A DNA stretch of 64,000 bases. It comes from Bacillus sp. NP157 (GTDB lineage: Bacteria > Pseudomonadota > Gammaproteobacteria > Xanthomonadales > Rhodanobacteraceae). The translations under genes and the position numbers were made by a program. Numbering within the stretch: the stretch's first letter is position 1; each line of letters begins with the position of its first letter. The notes under the pieces are model-generated. The model was not told where the DNA came from and searched no databases. It worked only from the letters and a program-made list of their open reading frames with translations. The DNA lies in contig CP076546.1 of assembly GCA_018889975.1 (NCBI GenBank), positions 1,302,001 through 1,366,000 on the forward strand, read 5' to 3'. This document shows, one piece after another, positions 53,389 to 61,111 of this stretch.

Positions 53389-54336
53389 TCAGATCGCCAG
53401 TTCGGACGCGGCGGAGGCGCGCTGGATCGACTGCGGCGACTGGCCGAAGGCACGCAGGAAGGCCTGCCGCATCCGTTCGCGATCGCCGAAGCCGGTCTCC
53501 CGGGCGATCACTTCGATCGGATGGCGACTGGTTTCCATCATCATCCGTGCCGCCTCCACGCGTAGGCGTTCGACGGCCTTGGCCGGCGACTGCCCCGTCT
53601 CGTCGCGGAACACACGGCTGAACTGCCGGGGGCTCAGGCGGGCCGCTTCGGCGAGCGCCTCGACCGAGAGATCGTTGCCGAGGTTTTCCTTCGCATAGGC
53701 GAGCGCCATCTGCACGCGGTCGGACTTCGCATTGAGTTCGAGCAGCGCGGAAAACTGGGACTGCCCTCCCCCACGCCGCTGGTAGATCACCAGCTTGCGC
53801 GCGACCGTGCGCGCGATCTCGACGCCGAAGTCTTTCTCGACGATGGCCAGTGCGAGGTCGACGCCCGCACTCATGCCGGCAGACGTCCAGACCTGGCCAT
53901 CGATGACGAAGATGCGGTCTTCCTCGAGTTTCACCCTGGGATAGCGCTTCTCGAAGTCTCGCGCGTGATACCAGTGCGTCGTGGCCCGCTTGCCGTCGAG
54001 GAGGCCCGCTTCCGCCAGCACGAAGGCACCGGTGCACACCGACGCGACGCGGCGGGAATGATTCGGGGCGTCGCGCACGTAGTCGAGCAGGTTGGCGGAA
54101 GGCAGGCGGCATTCGTTGTCGCCCGTCACGATCAGCGTGTCGTAGCCTTTTTCACTGAGCGGATCGGTATTGACCGAGAAGCCCTGCGAGGACATCACCG
54201 CGCCACCGGTTTCCGAAATCAGTCGCAAATCATAGGCAGGCTCGCCCTGCATGAGGTTCGCGTACTCGAACACGGTGGCAACCGCGAGACCGAGCGATTG
54301 GAAGTTGGGATAAACGAGCAAGCCGACGGTATGCAT
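53389..54336 (-). CDS. GlxA family transcriptional regulator (DJ-1-like domain plus AraC HTH)
   Basis: A 315-aa regulator. The DJ-1-like half contains VGLLVYPNFQSLGLAVATVFEYAN, LIVTGDNE and VASVCTGAFVLAEAGLLDGKRATTHW; here the elbow keeps Cys (SVCTGAF), unlike the other GlxA-type regulator in this window. The AraC half has two HTHs (LSVEALAEAARLSPRQFSRVFRDETGQSPAKAVE; IEVIARETGFGDRERMRQAFLRAFGQSPQ). Upstream lies an AT-rich promoter region with ATCAT..ATGAT at 54363-54375. It precedes the exported DJ-1 gene and is probably its regulator. Confidence 0.9.
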   Translation of the reverse strand: MHTVGLLVYPNFQSLGLAVATVFEYANLMQGEPAYDLRLISETGGAVMSSQGFSVNTDPLSEKGYDTLIVTGDNECRLPSANLLDYVRDAPNHSRRVASVCTGAFVLAEAGLLDGKRATTHWYHARDFEKRYPRVKLEEDRIFVIDGQVWTSAGMSAGVDLALAIVEKDFGVEIARTVARKLVIYQRRGGGQSQFSALLELNAKSDRVQMALAYAKENLGNDLSVEALAEAARLSPRQFSRVFRDETGQSPAKAVERLRVEAARMMMETSRHPIEVIARETGFGDRERMRQAFLRAFGQSPQSIQRASAASELAI

Positions 54337-54429
54337 GATGCGCCTCGCGACCGATGTCTCAAATCATTGGATGATGATTAAATAAGACGTGCCGGTGCGA
54401 ATATCAAGCGCATTTCGTCGAATGCAGGC

Positions 54430-55182
54430 TCAGACCTGGGCGATGCCTCCGTCCACGAACAGCTCGCTGCCATTGACGAAGCTGCTCTCGTCGGAAGCGA
54501 GGAAAGCCACGACGTTTGCCACTTCGGCATCGCTGCCGGTCCTCGCCAACGGGGTCATGCCGGCGGCGAAATCGAAAAAGCCCCGGGCCTCGTCCCTGGT
54601 CGCGAACATCTCGTCGTAAGCCGGCGTTTCGATGACGCCGGGGCTCACGGCATTGACCCGGATGTTCCGGCCACGCAGGTCCGATGCCCACGTGCGCGCG
54701 AACGAACGGACGGCGGCCTTCGTCGCGCTGTAGAGGCTCCACGTTGCGAAGCCCTTGCTGCCGACGATGGACGAGCTGAGGATGATCGACCCGCCCGATC
54801 CCATCAGCGGGAGGGCCTTCTGTACGGTCCAGATCACCCCTTTCACATTGGTGCCGAGGAGTGCGTCGACGTGTTCCTCGGACAGCTCGCCGAGCGGCGC
54901 GGCGGCAGCGAAGCCCGCATTGGCAAAGACGATATCGAGCTTGCCCCCGTCCGCCCGCACTCGCTCGACTACCCGGTCGAGGTCGGCCTGGCGGGTTACG
55001 TCGCCCTGCACGGCCACGGCCTGGCTTCCCAGGGCGGCAACCGCTGCGTCGAGTTCCCCAGTGCGACGGCCGGTGATGTAGACCCTGGCTGCGCCATCGC
55101 GGAGAAACGCTTTGGCGGCCGCCAGGCCGATCCCGGAGCTTCCTCCGGTAACGAGGGCAATTTTTCCAGCGAGTCGTGACAT
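54430..55182 (-). CDS. Short-chain dehydrogenase/reductase (SDR)
   Basis: A 250-aa classical SDR from the ATG at 55182. Motifs: VTGGSSGIGLAAAKAF, FANAGFAAAAPLGE, SSSIVG...LYSATKAAVRSFARTWASDL with the Tyr-Lys pair, and the C-terminal VAFLASDESSFVNGSELFVDGG of fabG-like enzymes. About half identical by eye to the SDR at 57466-58200, so a paralogue. It is divergent from a MarR gene with two palindromic sites between them, suggesting MarR repression lifted by its substrate or product. Confidence 0.92.
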   Translation of the reverse strand: MSRLAGKIALVTGGSSGIGLAAAKAFLRDGAARVYITGRRTGELDAAVAALGSQAVAVQGDVTRQADLDRVVERVRADGGKLDIVFANAGFAAAAPLGELSEEHVDALLGTNVKGVIWTVQKALPLMGSGGSIILSSSIVGSKGFATWSLYSATKAAVRSFARTWASDLRGRNIRVNAVSPGVIETPAYDEMFATRDEARGFFDFAAGMTPLARTGSDAEVANVVAFLASDESSFVNGSELFVDGGIAQV

Positions 55183-55218
55183 GTCGTTGTCCTGCGATGG
55201 GGGCGAGATTGGTGTTAC

Positions 55219-55230
55219 TTGAGGGCTCAA
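55219..55230. promoter_or_regulatory. MarR operator candidate, site 1
   Basis: TTGAGGGCTCAA, an inverted repeat of the form TTGAG-N2-CTCAA, 36 bp upstream of the SDR start. A second copy lies 44 bp away (centre to centre). Confidence 0.6.
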
Positions 55231-55262
55231 GCGTATGCCTGGCATTCCGGCCTTGTCAATGG

Positions 55263-55274
55263 TCGAGTACTCAA
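55263..55274. promoter_or_regulatory. MarR operator candidate, site 2
   Basis: TCGAGTACTCAA, matching TTGAG-N2-CTCAA with one change, 13 bp before the MarR start. Together with site 1 it would cover both divergent promoters. Confidence 0.6.
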
Positions 55275-55287
55275 CCAAAATGCAGGC

Positions 55288-55824
55288 ATGAACAAGGCCA
55301 AGCCCCAGCCAGCCGCCAGGCGTCCGCGCAAGACGCGCGCCGTCGACGTCGATTTCCGGGACATGCCTGCGTGCACCAACACTGCGATGCGACTGGCGTC
55401 ACGGCGCCTGGGCAATCTCTACGACGATGCTTTCGCGAGCGTGGGCCTGAAGGCGACGCAGGTGAGCCTGCTGGCCGAGGTCGATCGACTCACCAGCGCA
55501 GGCCAGGGCAAGCCACCGACCTTGCAGGAGCTCTCGCTCAAGCTCGCGATCCTGATGTCGGCACTGACCCATGCGCTCCGTCCACTCGTGCGCGACGGCC
55601 TGCTTGAACTCAGGCAGGATGCGGACGACGGGCGGACGAAGCGTGCGGCGCTGACCCGACTGGGCGTGACGCGCCTTGGCGAGGCTGGCGAGCGCTGGTC
55701 AGTGGTCAACCAGTCGGTCGAAAAAGTACTAGGTACCGAGTCCGCCGCCACGCTGCGGGCTTTGGCGGACCGCGTCGCATCGGACGAGTTTCTTCTCGCG
55801 TTTCAGAAGGTCGCTTCCGGGTGA
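55288..55824 (+). CDS. MarR family transcriptional regulator
   Basis: A 178-aa protein from the ATG at 55288; the frame is open upstream but crosses the operator-like sites. It has the MarR winged HTH: RLASRRLGNLYDDAFASVGLKATQVSLLAEV, PPTLQELSLKLAILMSALTHALRPLVRDGLLEL (recognition helix region) and the wing QDADDGRTKRAALTRLG. The N-terminal 20 residues are basic. MarR proteins bind as dimers to palindromes; two matching sites occur upstream. It ends one base before the convergent epoxide hydrolase gene. Confidence 0.9.
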   Translation: MNKAKPQPAARRPRKTRAVDVDFRDMPACTNTAMRLASRRLGNLYDDAFASVGLKATQVSLLAEVDRLTSAGQGKPPTLQELSLKLAILMSALTHALRPLVRDGLLELRQDADDGRTKRAALTRLGVTRLGEAGERWSVVNQSVEKVLGTESAATLRALADRVASDEFLLAFQKVASG

Positions 55825-56976
55825 TCAGCGCAACGCCCTGAAAAAGGCGCGAATGTCCCCGGCAAGTGCTTCCGGCTCCTCCATCGCAGCGAAATGCCCG
55901 CCCGCCCGCATCGTAGTCCAGCGCTGCACGTTGAATCCGCGTTCGACCCAGCTTCGCGGCGGCGTCGGCAGTTCGTGCGGGAAGTGCGCCACGGCGAAGG
56001 GCACCGGGCTTCGTTGTTCCGAAGTGAGATGCATCGGTCGCTTGCGGCCCTCTACATACATGCGCATGGCCGGGCCCATCGAGGCGCGGAACCAGTAGAG
56101 GGAGACGTTGGTGAGTATCTCGTCGAGCCTGTCGCCCTGGAGCATCCGGTCTGGATCGCCGCTCCAGCCATGGAATTTCTCGAGCATCCACGCCAGCAGG
56201 CCGGCGGGTGAATCGGTCAATGCGGGTGAGAGAGACTGGGGCTTCGTGCCGTGGACATGCGCATAGCCGCCCTCCGCATTCGTCCATGCGGCCGACCTGT
56301 CGAGGAATGCCTGTTCTTCCCCGCTGACGGGAGGCTCGCCAGCGCCAAGCGGAGGCCGGTACGAACCGGGAATGAAATTGAGATGCGTGCCGATGACGGC
56401 GTCCGGATGCCGCAACGCCATCCAGCTGGAAACGCCTGCGCCGATATCGCCGCCCTGCGCGGCAAAGCGGTGGTAGCCGAGCCCCGCCATGAGCGACACC
56501 CAAGTATCGGCTACCTCGCGTTGCCCGATCCCGGGGCGCGCCGGCGCCGGTGAGTAGCCGAAGCCTGGCAACGACGGCACGACCACGGTGAATGCGTCGG
56601 CAGGGTCCGCACCGTGCGCGCCCGGGTCAGCAAGGAGCGAGGTGAGCCTGCCCATCTCCACGAACGAGCCGGGCCAGCCGTGCGTGATCACGATGGGCAT
56701 CGGCGCGGGGCCCTTTCCCTGTGCATGCACGAGGTGGACATGCATGCCGTCCACATCCGCGATGAACTGCGGCTGTGCATTCAGGCGCCTTTCCGCCGCC
56801 CGCCAGTCGAACCGGTGCAGCCAATCATCGAGGACGCGATCCAGCGTCGCCGGATCACATCCCTCGTCCCAACCGATCGCATCCATCACCGGCGGAAGTC
56901 TCGTACGCGCGAGGCGATCCCGTAGATCGACGAGGTCGGCTTCGGGAATGTCTATCTGGAACGGCTGGATATCCAT
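55825..56976 (-). CDS. Epoxide hydrolase (alpha/beta hydrolase with EHN domain)
   Basis: A 383-aa enzyme. Residues 1-75 are the EHN (epoxide hydrolase N-terminal) domain (FQIDIPEADLVDLRDRLARTRLP). The alpha/beta hydrolase has HGWPG at 99-103 (oxyanion hole), nucleophile D177 in QGGDIGAGVS, two lid-region tyrosines (VSLYWFRAS, MRMYVEG) and the catalytic His in GGHFAAMEEP near the end. It opens epoxides to diols; juvenile-hormone-type relatives share this layout. It is the last gene of the SDR/NTF2/epoxide hydrolase group on the minus strand. Confidence 0.9.
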   Translation of the reverse strand: MDIQPFQIDIPEADLVDLRDRLARTRLPPVMDAIGWDEGCDPATLDRVLDDWLHRFDWRAAERRLNAQPQFIADVDGMHVHLVHAQGKGPAPMPIVITHGWPGSFVEMGRLTSLLADPGAHGADPADAFTVVVPSLPGFGYSPAPARPGIGQREVADTWVSLMAGLGYHRFAAQGGDIGAGVSSWMALRHPDAVIGTHLNFIPGSYRPPLGAGEPPVSGEEQAFLDRSAAWTNAEGGYAHVHGTKPQSLSPALTDSPAGLLAWMLEKFHGWSGDPDRMLQGDRLDEILTNVSLYWFRASMGPAMRMYVEGRKRPMHLTSEQRSPVPFAVAHFPHELPTPPRSWVERGFNVQRWTTMRAGGHFAAMEEPEALAGDIRAFFRALR

Positions 56977-57034
56977 GGCTCATCTTGCACGAAGCTTCGC
57001 GGGCGCGCAGTGAAGGCGTCGCAGCGAACGTGCA

Positions 57035-57436
57035 TCAGGCCGACGAGGCGGCTTCAGCAAGCTCCTGCGTGTCGATGTATTCGCGGATGTGGGTGACCTT
57101 GCCATCGCGGACCCGCATCGAGAACACCCAGTGGTCTTCGAACGGTTTGTTCGTCGCCTTGACCTTCCCTTTGGCGACGCCGATGACCATCACGCGATCG
57201 CCTTCGGCGACGTACTCGGCGGCCTCTGGCGACGTCGTCTCCATCGTTTCCGACTCGGTCTTGAGCAGATGGGCAACGCCCGCATGCCCGCGATGCGTGC
57301 CAGCCAGTGGCCAGTCCTTGCCCGGGATGATCCATTCGATATCCGCGGCGCACAGGTCCAGTAGCCCTTGCTTATCGCCACGCCCCACGGCCGCGAAGAA
57401 ATCCTTCACGACCTGGACATTCGTCTTCTCGCTCAT
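57035..57436 (-). CDS. NTF2-like (SnoaL-type) protein
   Basis: A 133-aa protein with the NTF2-like cone fold: VQVVKDFFAAVGRGDKQGLLDLCAADIEWIIPG, LAGTHRGHAGVAHLL, DHWVFSMRVRDGKVTHIREYIDTQEL. Members are small hydrolases, isomerases or ligand carriers. Lies 29 bp after the SDR gene and 58 bp before the epoxide hydrolase gene. A role in the same degradative step is likely but not shown. It has no signal peptide. Confidence 0.88.
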   Translation of the reverse strand: MSEKTNVQVVKDFFAAVGRGDKQGLLDLCAADIEWIIPGKDWPLAGTHRGHAGVAHLLKTESETMETTSPEAAEYVAEGDRVMVIGVAKGKVKATNKPFEDHWVFSMRVRDGKVTHIREYIDTQELAEAASSA

Positions 57437-57465
57437 GGATGCGTCTCCGTCATTCGATTCGGTGG

Positions 57466-58200
57466 TCAGAGTTGCGCGAGGCCGCCGTCGACGGCCAGCT
57501 CGCTCGCGGTCATGAAGCTGCTGTCCGACGAAGCAAGGAAGGCTGCCGCCGCACCGATTTCCGAGGGATCGGCCATGCGCTGTAGCGGCGTCATGGACGC
57601 GAACACCTTCTGCCCTTCTTCGCCCAACGCGGCCTTGGCGAGCTCCGTTGCGGTCGCGCCGGGCGACAGCACGTTGACCCGGATGCCCGTGCCCTTCAGG
57701 TCTTCCGCCCAGGTCCGCGCGAGGTTGCGCACGGCGGCCTTGCTCGCGCTGTAGGCGCTCATACCCGGCGCGCCGGTGGTACCCGCGCTGGATCCGGTCA
57801 GGATGATCGAGCCGCCCTCACCCATCAGCGGCAGCGCCTTCTGTACGGTGAAGATCGCGCCCTTCACATTGGTATCGAAGGTTTCGTCGATGTGCTCGGC
57901 GGTGATCTTGCCCAGCGCAAGCTGGGTGCCTGCCCCCGCGTTGGCGAAGACGATATCGAGCGTGCCGCGTTCGGCCTTCACCGCCGCGTAGAGGCGATCC
58001 AGGTCGGCCGGGTCCGAGACCGAACCCTTTACCGCGCGGGCATTCGGACCCAGTTCGGCAAGGGCGGCATCGAGTGCATCCTGGCGACGGCCGTATATGA
58101 AAACGAAGGCGCCTTCTTCGATAAAGCGCCTGGCGGCCGCAAGGCCGATGCCGGTGGCGCCGCCGGTAATCACGGCGGTCTTTCCGTTCAATCGCGTCAT
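57466..58200 (-). CDS. Short-chain dehydrogenase/reductase (SDR)
   Basis: A 244-aa classical SDR from the ATG at 58200. Motifs: TGGATGIGLAAARRF, FANAGAGTQLALGKI, TGSSAG...AYSASKAAVRNLARTWAEDL, and AAFLASSDSSFMTASELAVDGG. It is paralogous to the SDR at 54430-55182. It heads a three-gene minus-strand group (SDR, NTF2-like, epoxide hydrolase) divergent from an HxlR gene, its probable regulator. Confidence 0.92.
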   Translation of the reverse strand: MTRLNGKTAVITGGATGIGLAAARRFIEEGAFVFIYGRRQDALDAALAELGPNARAVKGSVSDPADLDRLYAAVKAERGTLDIVFANAGAGTQLALGKITAEHIDETFDTNVKGAIFTVQKALPLMGEGGSIILTGSSAGTTGAPGMSAYSASKAAVRNLARTWAEDLKGTGIRVNVLSPGATATELAKAALGEEGQKVFASMTPLQRMADPSEIGAAAAFLASSDSSFMTASELAVDGGLAQL

Positions 58201-58279
58201 GTCGTGTGTCCTCATAGCGTGGTGCAAGCAGGTAGTTGCTCGCTTGAGGACAAGAATGGCGACCTGATAACCTTCGGAC

Positions 58280-58300
58280 AAGTATGCACTTTTAGGTAAG
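58280..58300. promoter_or_regulatory. HxlR operator candidate
   Basis: AAGTATGCACTT (58280-58291) has inverted AAGT/ACTT arms, followed by GGTAAGTAT. Both lie within 30 bp of the HxlR start, in the shared promoter region of HxlR and the SDR operon. Confidence 0.45.
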
Positions 58301-58306
58301 TATCAA

Positions 58307-58669
58307 ATGACGACGCCTCCTGAAATCTGCGACACCGGCTGTGGCCTAAATGCCACGCTCCGCGTCATCTCCGGGAAGTGGAAGCCGCTGATCCTGTTCT
58401 TCCTGCGCGATGGCTCGAAGCGTTACGGTGAGCTCAAGCGGCTTGTCGGTGGCGTGAGCGACAAGGTGCTGATCCAGCAATTGAAGGACCTGGAAGCCGA
58501 CCAGGTGCTCGCGCGAACCAGCTATAACGAAGTGCCGCCGCGCGTCGATTATTCCCTGACACCGTTGGGCCGGAGTCTCGCCGAAGCGATCCTGCCGCTG
58601 TGCGCCTGGGGTACCGCGAATGCCGCGGAAATGGCCCGCATCTTCGCCGGCCGCGACGCGCAGTCGTAG
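58307..58669 (+). CDS. HxlR family transcriptional regulator
   Basis: A 120-aa protein with the HxlR signature: CGLNATLRVISGKWKPLILFFLRDGSKRYGELKRLVGGVSDKVLIQQLKDLEADQVLAR and the wing VPPRVDYSLTPLGRSLA. HxlR-type regulators respond to aldehydes or redox stress and usually control a divergent operon. Cysteines at C8 and C12 near the N-terminus could act as a redox sensor. The SDR/NTF2/epoxide hydrolase operon is divergent and the likely target. Confidence 0.92.
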   Translation: MTTPPEICDTGCGLNATLRVISGKWKPLILFFLRDGSKRYGELKRLVGGVSDKVLIQQLKDLEADQVLARTSYNEVPPRVDYSLTPLGRSLAEAILPLCAWGTANAAEMARIFAGRDAQS

Positions 58670-58745
58670 CGGGCGACGCGATCACACCGACATGGCATCC
58701 TGCCCCTTACGATGCCCCGAGACACTCGGACCAAGGAAACTACCA

Positions 58746-59966
58746 ATGAATAAGCTGGCCAACGGGTTCCTGCTCGCCGCACTGCTGACAAGCGTCGCCC
58801 ATGCACAGACCAACGCAGGCGACCAGAAATCCGATACCGAGCTTCCCTTCAAGATGACCAAGGTGGCTGACTTCGAGTTGCCCTGGCGCATCGCCTTCCT
58901 CCCCGATGGCCGCATGCTGGTAACCGAGAAGGTCGGCCGCGTGGACCTCGTGACGCAGGATGGCAAGAAGACCGAACTGAAGGGCGTGCCGGCCAGCTAT
59001 TACGAAGGCCAGAACGGCATGCTCGGCGTCTTCCTCTCGCCGCATTACGCGACGGACCACTACGTCTACCTCACCTATGTCGCCCCCGGCGACTACGGCG
59101 GCGGCCTGGCCATGGGCCGGGGCAAATTGGTGGTGGACGGCGGCGAGCCGCGCATCGACGACTTCCAGGTGCTGTGGCGCCAGTTGCCCACGGGCAAGGG
59201 TGGCCAGGCCGGCGCGCAGATCGCGTTCTCGCCGGACGGCAAATACCTGTTCCTCACCGTGGGCGATCGCCAGCGATTCACCCCGGCGCAGGACCCCAAC
59301 CAGCCGGAAGGCAAGATCCTGCGACTGACGCTGGACGGCAAGCCCGCACCGGGCAATCCGTGGGCCGGCAAGGTCGGCGCGCGCACCATCCCGCTGATCG
59401 ATCCCGCCGCCAACACCGAGGCAGCGAAGACCGCGCCGGTCGTGAGCACGTACACCTTCCCCGGTGCCAACCTCACGCCGTCGGAAACCTGGTCGACCGG
59501 TCACCGCACGCCTTATGGCCTCGCGTTCGCTCCCGATGGGCAGCTGTGGGAACTCGAGCATGGTCCGCGCGGCGGCGACGAACTCAACCTGATCCAGCGT
59601 GGCAAGAACTATGGCTGGCCGCTGGTTTCCTACGGCGTCAACTACGACGGCGTGCCGATCCCGAGCACGGACACGCGGCCGGACCTGGTCAAGCCGGTGA
59701 TCTACTGGGTGCCGGTGATCGCGCCGGGTAGCCTCATGTTCTACACCGGCAGCATGTTCCCCGAGTGGAAGGGCAGCGCGCTGATCAGCGGCCTGGTCAG
59801 CCAGGGCATCATTCGCGTGACCGTGGACGGCAAGGGTGGCGCCACGGCCGTGAACCGCTGGAGCCTGGGCAAGCGCATCCGCGACATCGAACAGGCGCCC
59901 GATGGATCGGTGTGGATTATCGAGGATGCAAAGTCCGGTGGTTTGTTCCGGCTGACGCCGAAATAA
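58746..59966 (+). CDS. Secreted PQQ-dependent sugar dehydrogenase (soluble, YliI/Asd type)
   Basis: A 406-aa protein from the ATG at 58746 (AAGGAA 7 nt upstream). A signal peptide covers residues 1-20 (ANGFLLAALLTSVAHA). It is the GSDH beta-propeller: LPWRIAFLPDGRMLVTEKVGRV, GQNGMLGVFLSPHYATDHYVYLTY, GKILRLTLDGKPAPGNPW, STGHRTPYGLAFAPDGQLWELEHGPRGGDELNLIQRGKNYGWPLVSYG. These match soluble aldose sugar dehydrogenases that use PQQ in the periplasm. It would complement the membrane PQQ dehydrogenase at 5166-7634. It starts 77 bp after the HxlR gene on the same strand. Confidence 0.9.
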   Translation: MNKLANGFLLAALLTSVAHAQTNAGDQKSDTELPFKMTKVADFELPWRIAFLPDGRMLVTEKVGRVDLVTQDGKKTELKGVPASYYEGQNGMLGVFLSPHYATDHYVYLTYVAPGDYGGGLAMGRGKLVVDGGEPRIDDFQVLWRQLPTGKGGQAGAQIAFSPDGKYLFLTVGDRQRFTPAQDPNQPEGKILRLTLDGKPAPGNPWAGKVGARTIPLIDPAANTEAAKTAPVVSTYTFPGANLTPSETWSTGHRTPYGLAFAPDGQLWELEHGPRGGDELNLIQRGKNYGWPLVSYGVNYDGVPIPSTDTRPDLVKPVIYWVPVIAPGSLMFYTGSMFPEWKGSALISGLVSQGIIRVTVDGKGGATAVNRWSLGKRIRDIEQAPDGSVWIIEDAKSGGLFRLTPK

Positions 59967-60007
59967 GAGCCGACGCTGGACGAACACGTCGCCGCCGAAC
60001 CGGACCG

Positions 60008-60047
60008 TTTGGTGGCGACGCGTCGAGCTCGACGCATCGCGACCAAA
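60008..60047. terminator. 40-bp inverted repeat between convergent genes
   Basis: A perfect 16-bp palindrome GCGTCGAGCTCGACGC (60020-60035) is flanked by TTTGGTGGCGAC (60008-60019) and ATCGCGACCAAA (60036-60047), which pair at 10 of 12 positions. It lies 41 bp after the sugar dehydrogenase stop and 2 bp before the convergent gene's stop. Hairpin terminator in both directions is likely, though the T-tracts are short. Confidence 0.65.
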
Positions 60048-60049
60048 GT

Positions 60050-60564
60050 CTATCTCCCCCAGGCCTTCGCAAGGTTCGCCTGGATCACCGGGATCAACGC
60101 CTCGTCCATCGACATGGCCTCGATACAGCGCCTGAGATAAGCGTCGTCCGCAACCATCGCAGCGCTTCTGTCCCAAGACTTCCGAACGGACGTGCCATAG
60201 GCGGCGGTGGCTTTGTCGACGGACTCGCCCCGTACCTGCCCCCATGCATCGATCATCATCGCAAGGTCGATGACGTCGCGACTCATCGTCGAACGATCAG
60301 CACCACGGTCGGCATTGGCGAGCAGCTTTTCAGCGAAAGAATCAACGCGTGTGAGGACCGGGACACCCTCGATGTCGAGCACACTCGGCTCGAACGCGAT
60401 GCGCGCTTCCCGGACAAGTTCGAAACGAATGGTCGCTCCGTCGACATCGAGAAACGTGGAGATCTTGTCACGGTCGGTTCGAACGTCGCGGACATGCCGG
60501 ACGGGTTTCCTCAGACGCTTGCCCGGACTTGGGCGATTCGCTGGTGATGGAGACGCTCAAACAT
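60050..60564 (-). pseudogene. AbiEii/AbiGii-type nucleotidyltransferase remnant, catalytic core deleted
   Basis: The frame opens at ATG 60564 with MFERLHHQRIAQV, the usual start of this toxin-like nucleotidyltransferase family, but reaches a stop at 60511 after 17 codons. In another frame, without a start codon, the sequence continues VRHVRDVRTDRDKIST, FLDVDGATIRFELVRE and GVPVLTRVDSFAEKLLANAD..RDVIDLAMM to the stop at 60050, which is the C-terminal half. Family members have GGTAIAL and a DIDF metal motif between these two parts; both are missing. A deletion that also shifts the frame explains this. The ATG overlaps the end of the HTH gene by 8 bp, as in the intact operon. A shorter product from GTG 60382 could be made but would be inactive. 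Confidence 0.75.
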
Positions 60565-60979
60565 GAAGGACTCCATTGCCATAGCGGTCGACGAGGAGCT
60601 TCAGCAGAGCGCGTTCGGCATCGTCCATCGCATCGCGATCGACCAGGTCCCAATTCCGCTCATAAAGCGCGAGCGCTTCGGGCTCGGCAATGGTCCGCTT
60701 GCCAGGACGGTTCCAGGCCAACCGTCGCAGTTGCGGAAACGCATCGATGGCGACCATGGGTTGGGCAACGGCGGGAACGAGGTTCAGCGCGCGCATCACC
60801 GCGGCATACGTTCCCATCGCCACGGACGGCCTGCCCTGCTCGACTTCGATCAGCTTTTGCCTGCCAACGCCCGCCGCCCTGGCGACCTCGGCCTGCGTGC
60901 GGCCCAGCCGGGCGCGCTCGGCCCGGATGGCTTGCCCGAGATCGTGCAGGGGATCTGGATGGAGGGTGTGAGCTTGCAT
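60557..60979 (-). CDS. XRE-type HTH regulator, antitoxin-like partner of AbiEii-type gene
   Basis: A 140-aa protein from the ATG at 60979. HTH: LGQAIRAERARLGRTQAEVARAAGVGRQKLIEVEQGRPSVAMGTYAAVMRALNL in conserved blocks (about residues 14-66). The C-terminal part, EPEALALYERNWDLVDRDAMDDAERALLKLLVDRYGNGVLHV read in sections, matches the partner regulators that sit before AbiEii-like nucleotidyltransferases. It is intact although its neighbour is broken. Nested palindromes upstream indicate autoregulation. Confidence 0.85.
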   Translation of the reverse strand: MQAHTLHPDPLHDLGQAIRAERARLGRTQAEVARAAGVGRQKLIEVEQGRPSVAMGTYAAVMRALNLVPAVAQPMVAIDAFPQLRRLAWNRPGKRTIAEPEALALYERNWDLVDRDAMDDAERALLKLLVDRYGNGVLHV

Positions 60980-61027
60980 GTCTCGAATATACGACATTTA
61001 CGCCAAATGTCACGTTTACGAGACATG
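60977..61027. promoter_or_regulatory. Nested palindromes, autoregulatory operator candidate
   Basis: Outer repeat: CATGTCTCG (60977-60985) and CGAGACATG (61019-61027), perfect 9-bp arms. Inner repeat: GACATTT (60993-60999) and AAATGTC (61005-61011), 5-nt centre. They surround the start of the HTH gene, so the HTH protein probably binds here. Confidence 0.65.
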
Positions 61028-61111
61028 CGCGGTCACGCTGGGGCACGGGCGCGTCGCCGGATTGCATGACAACGAGGCTCACTCCCTGGTCGATAGCCGC
61101 GTCCGCGGGCC

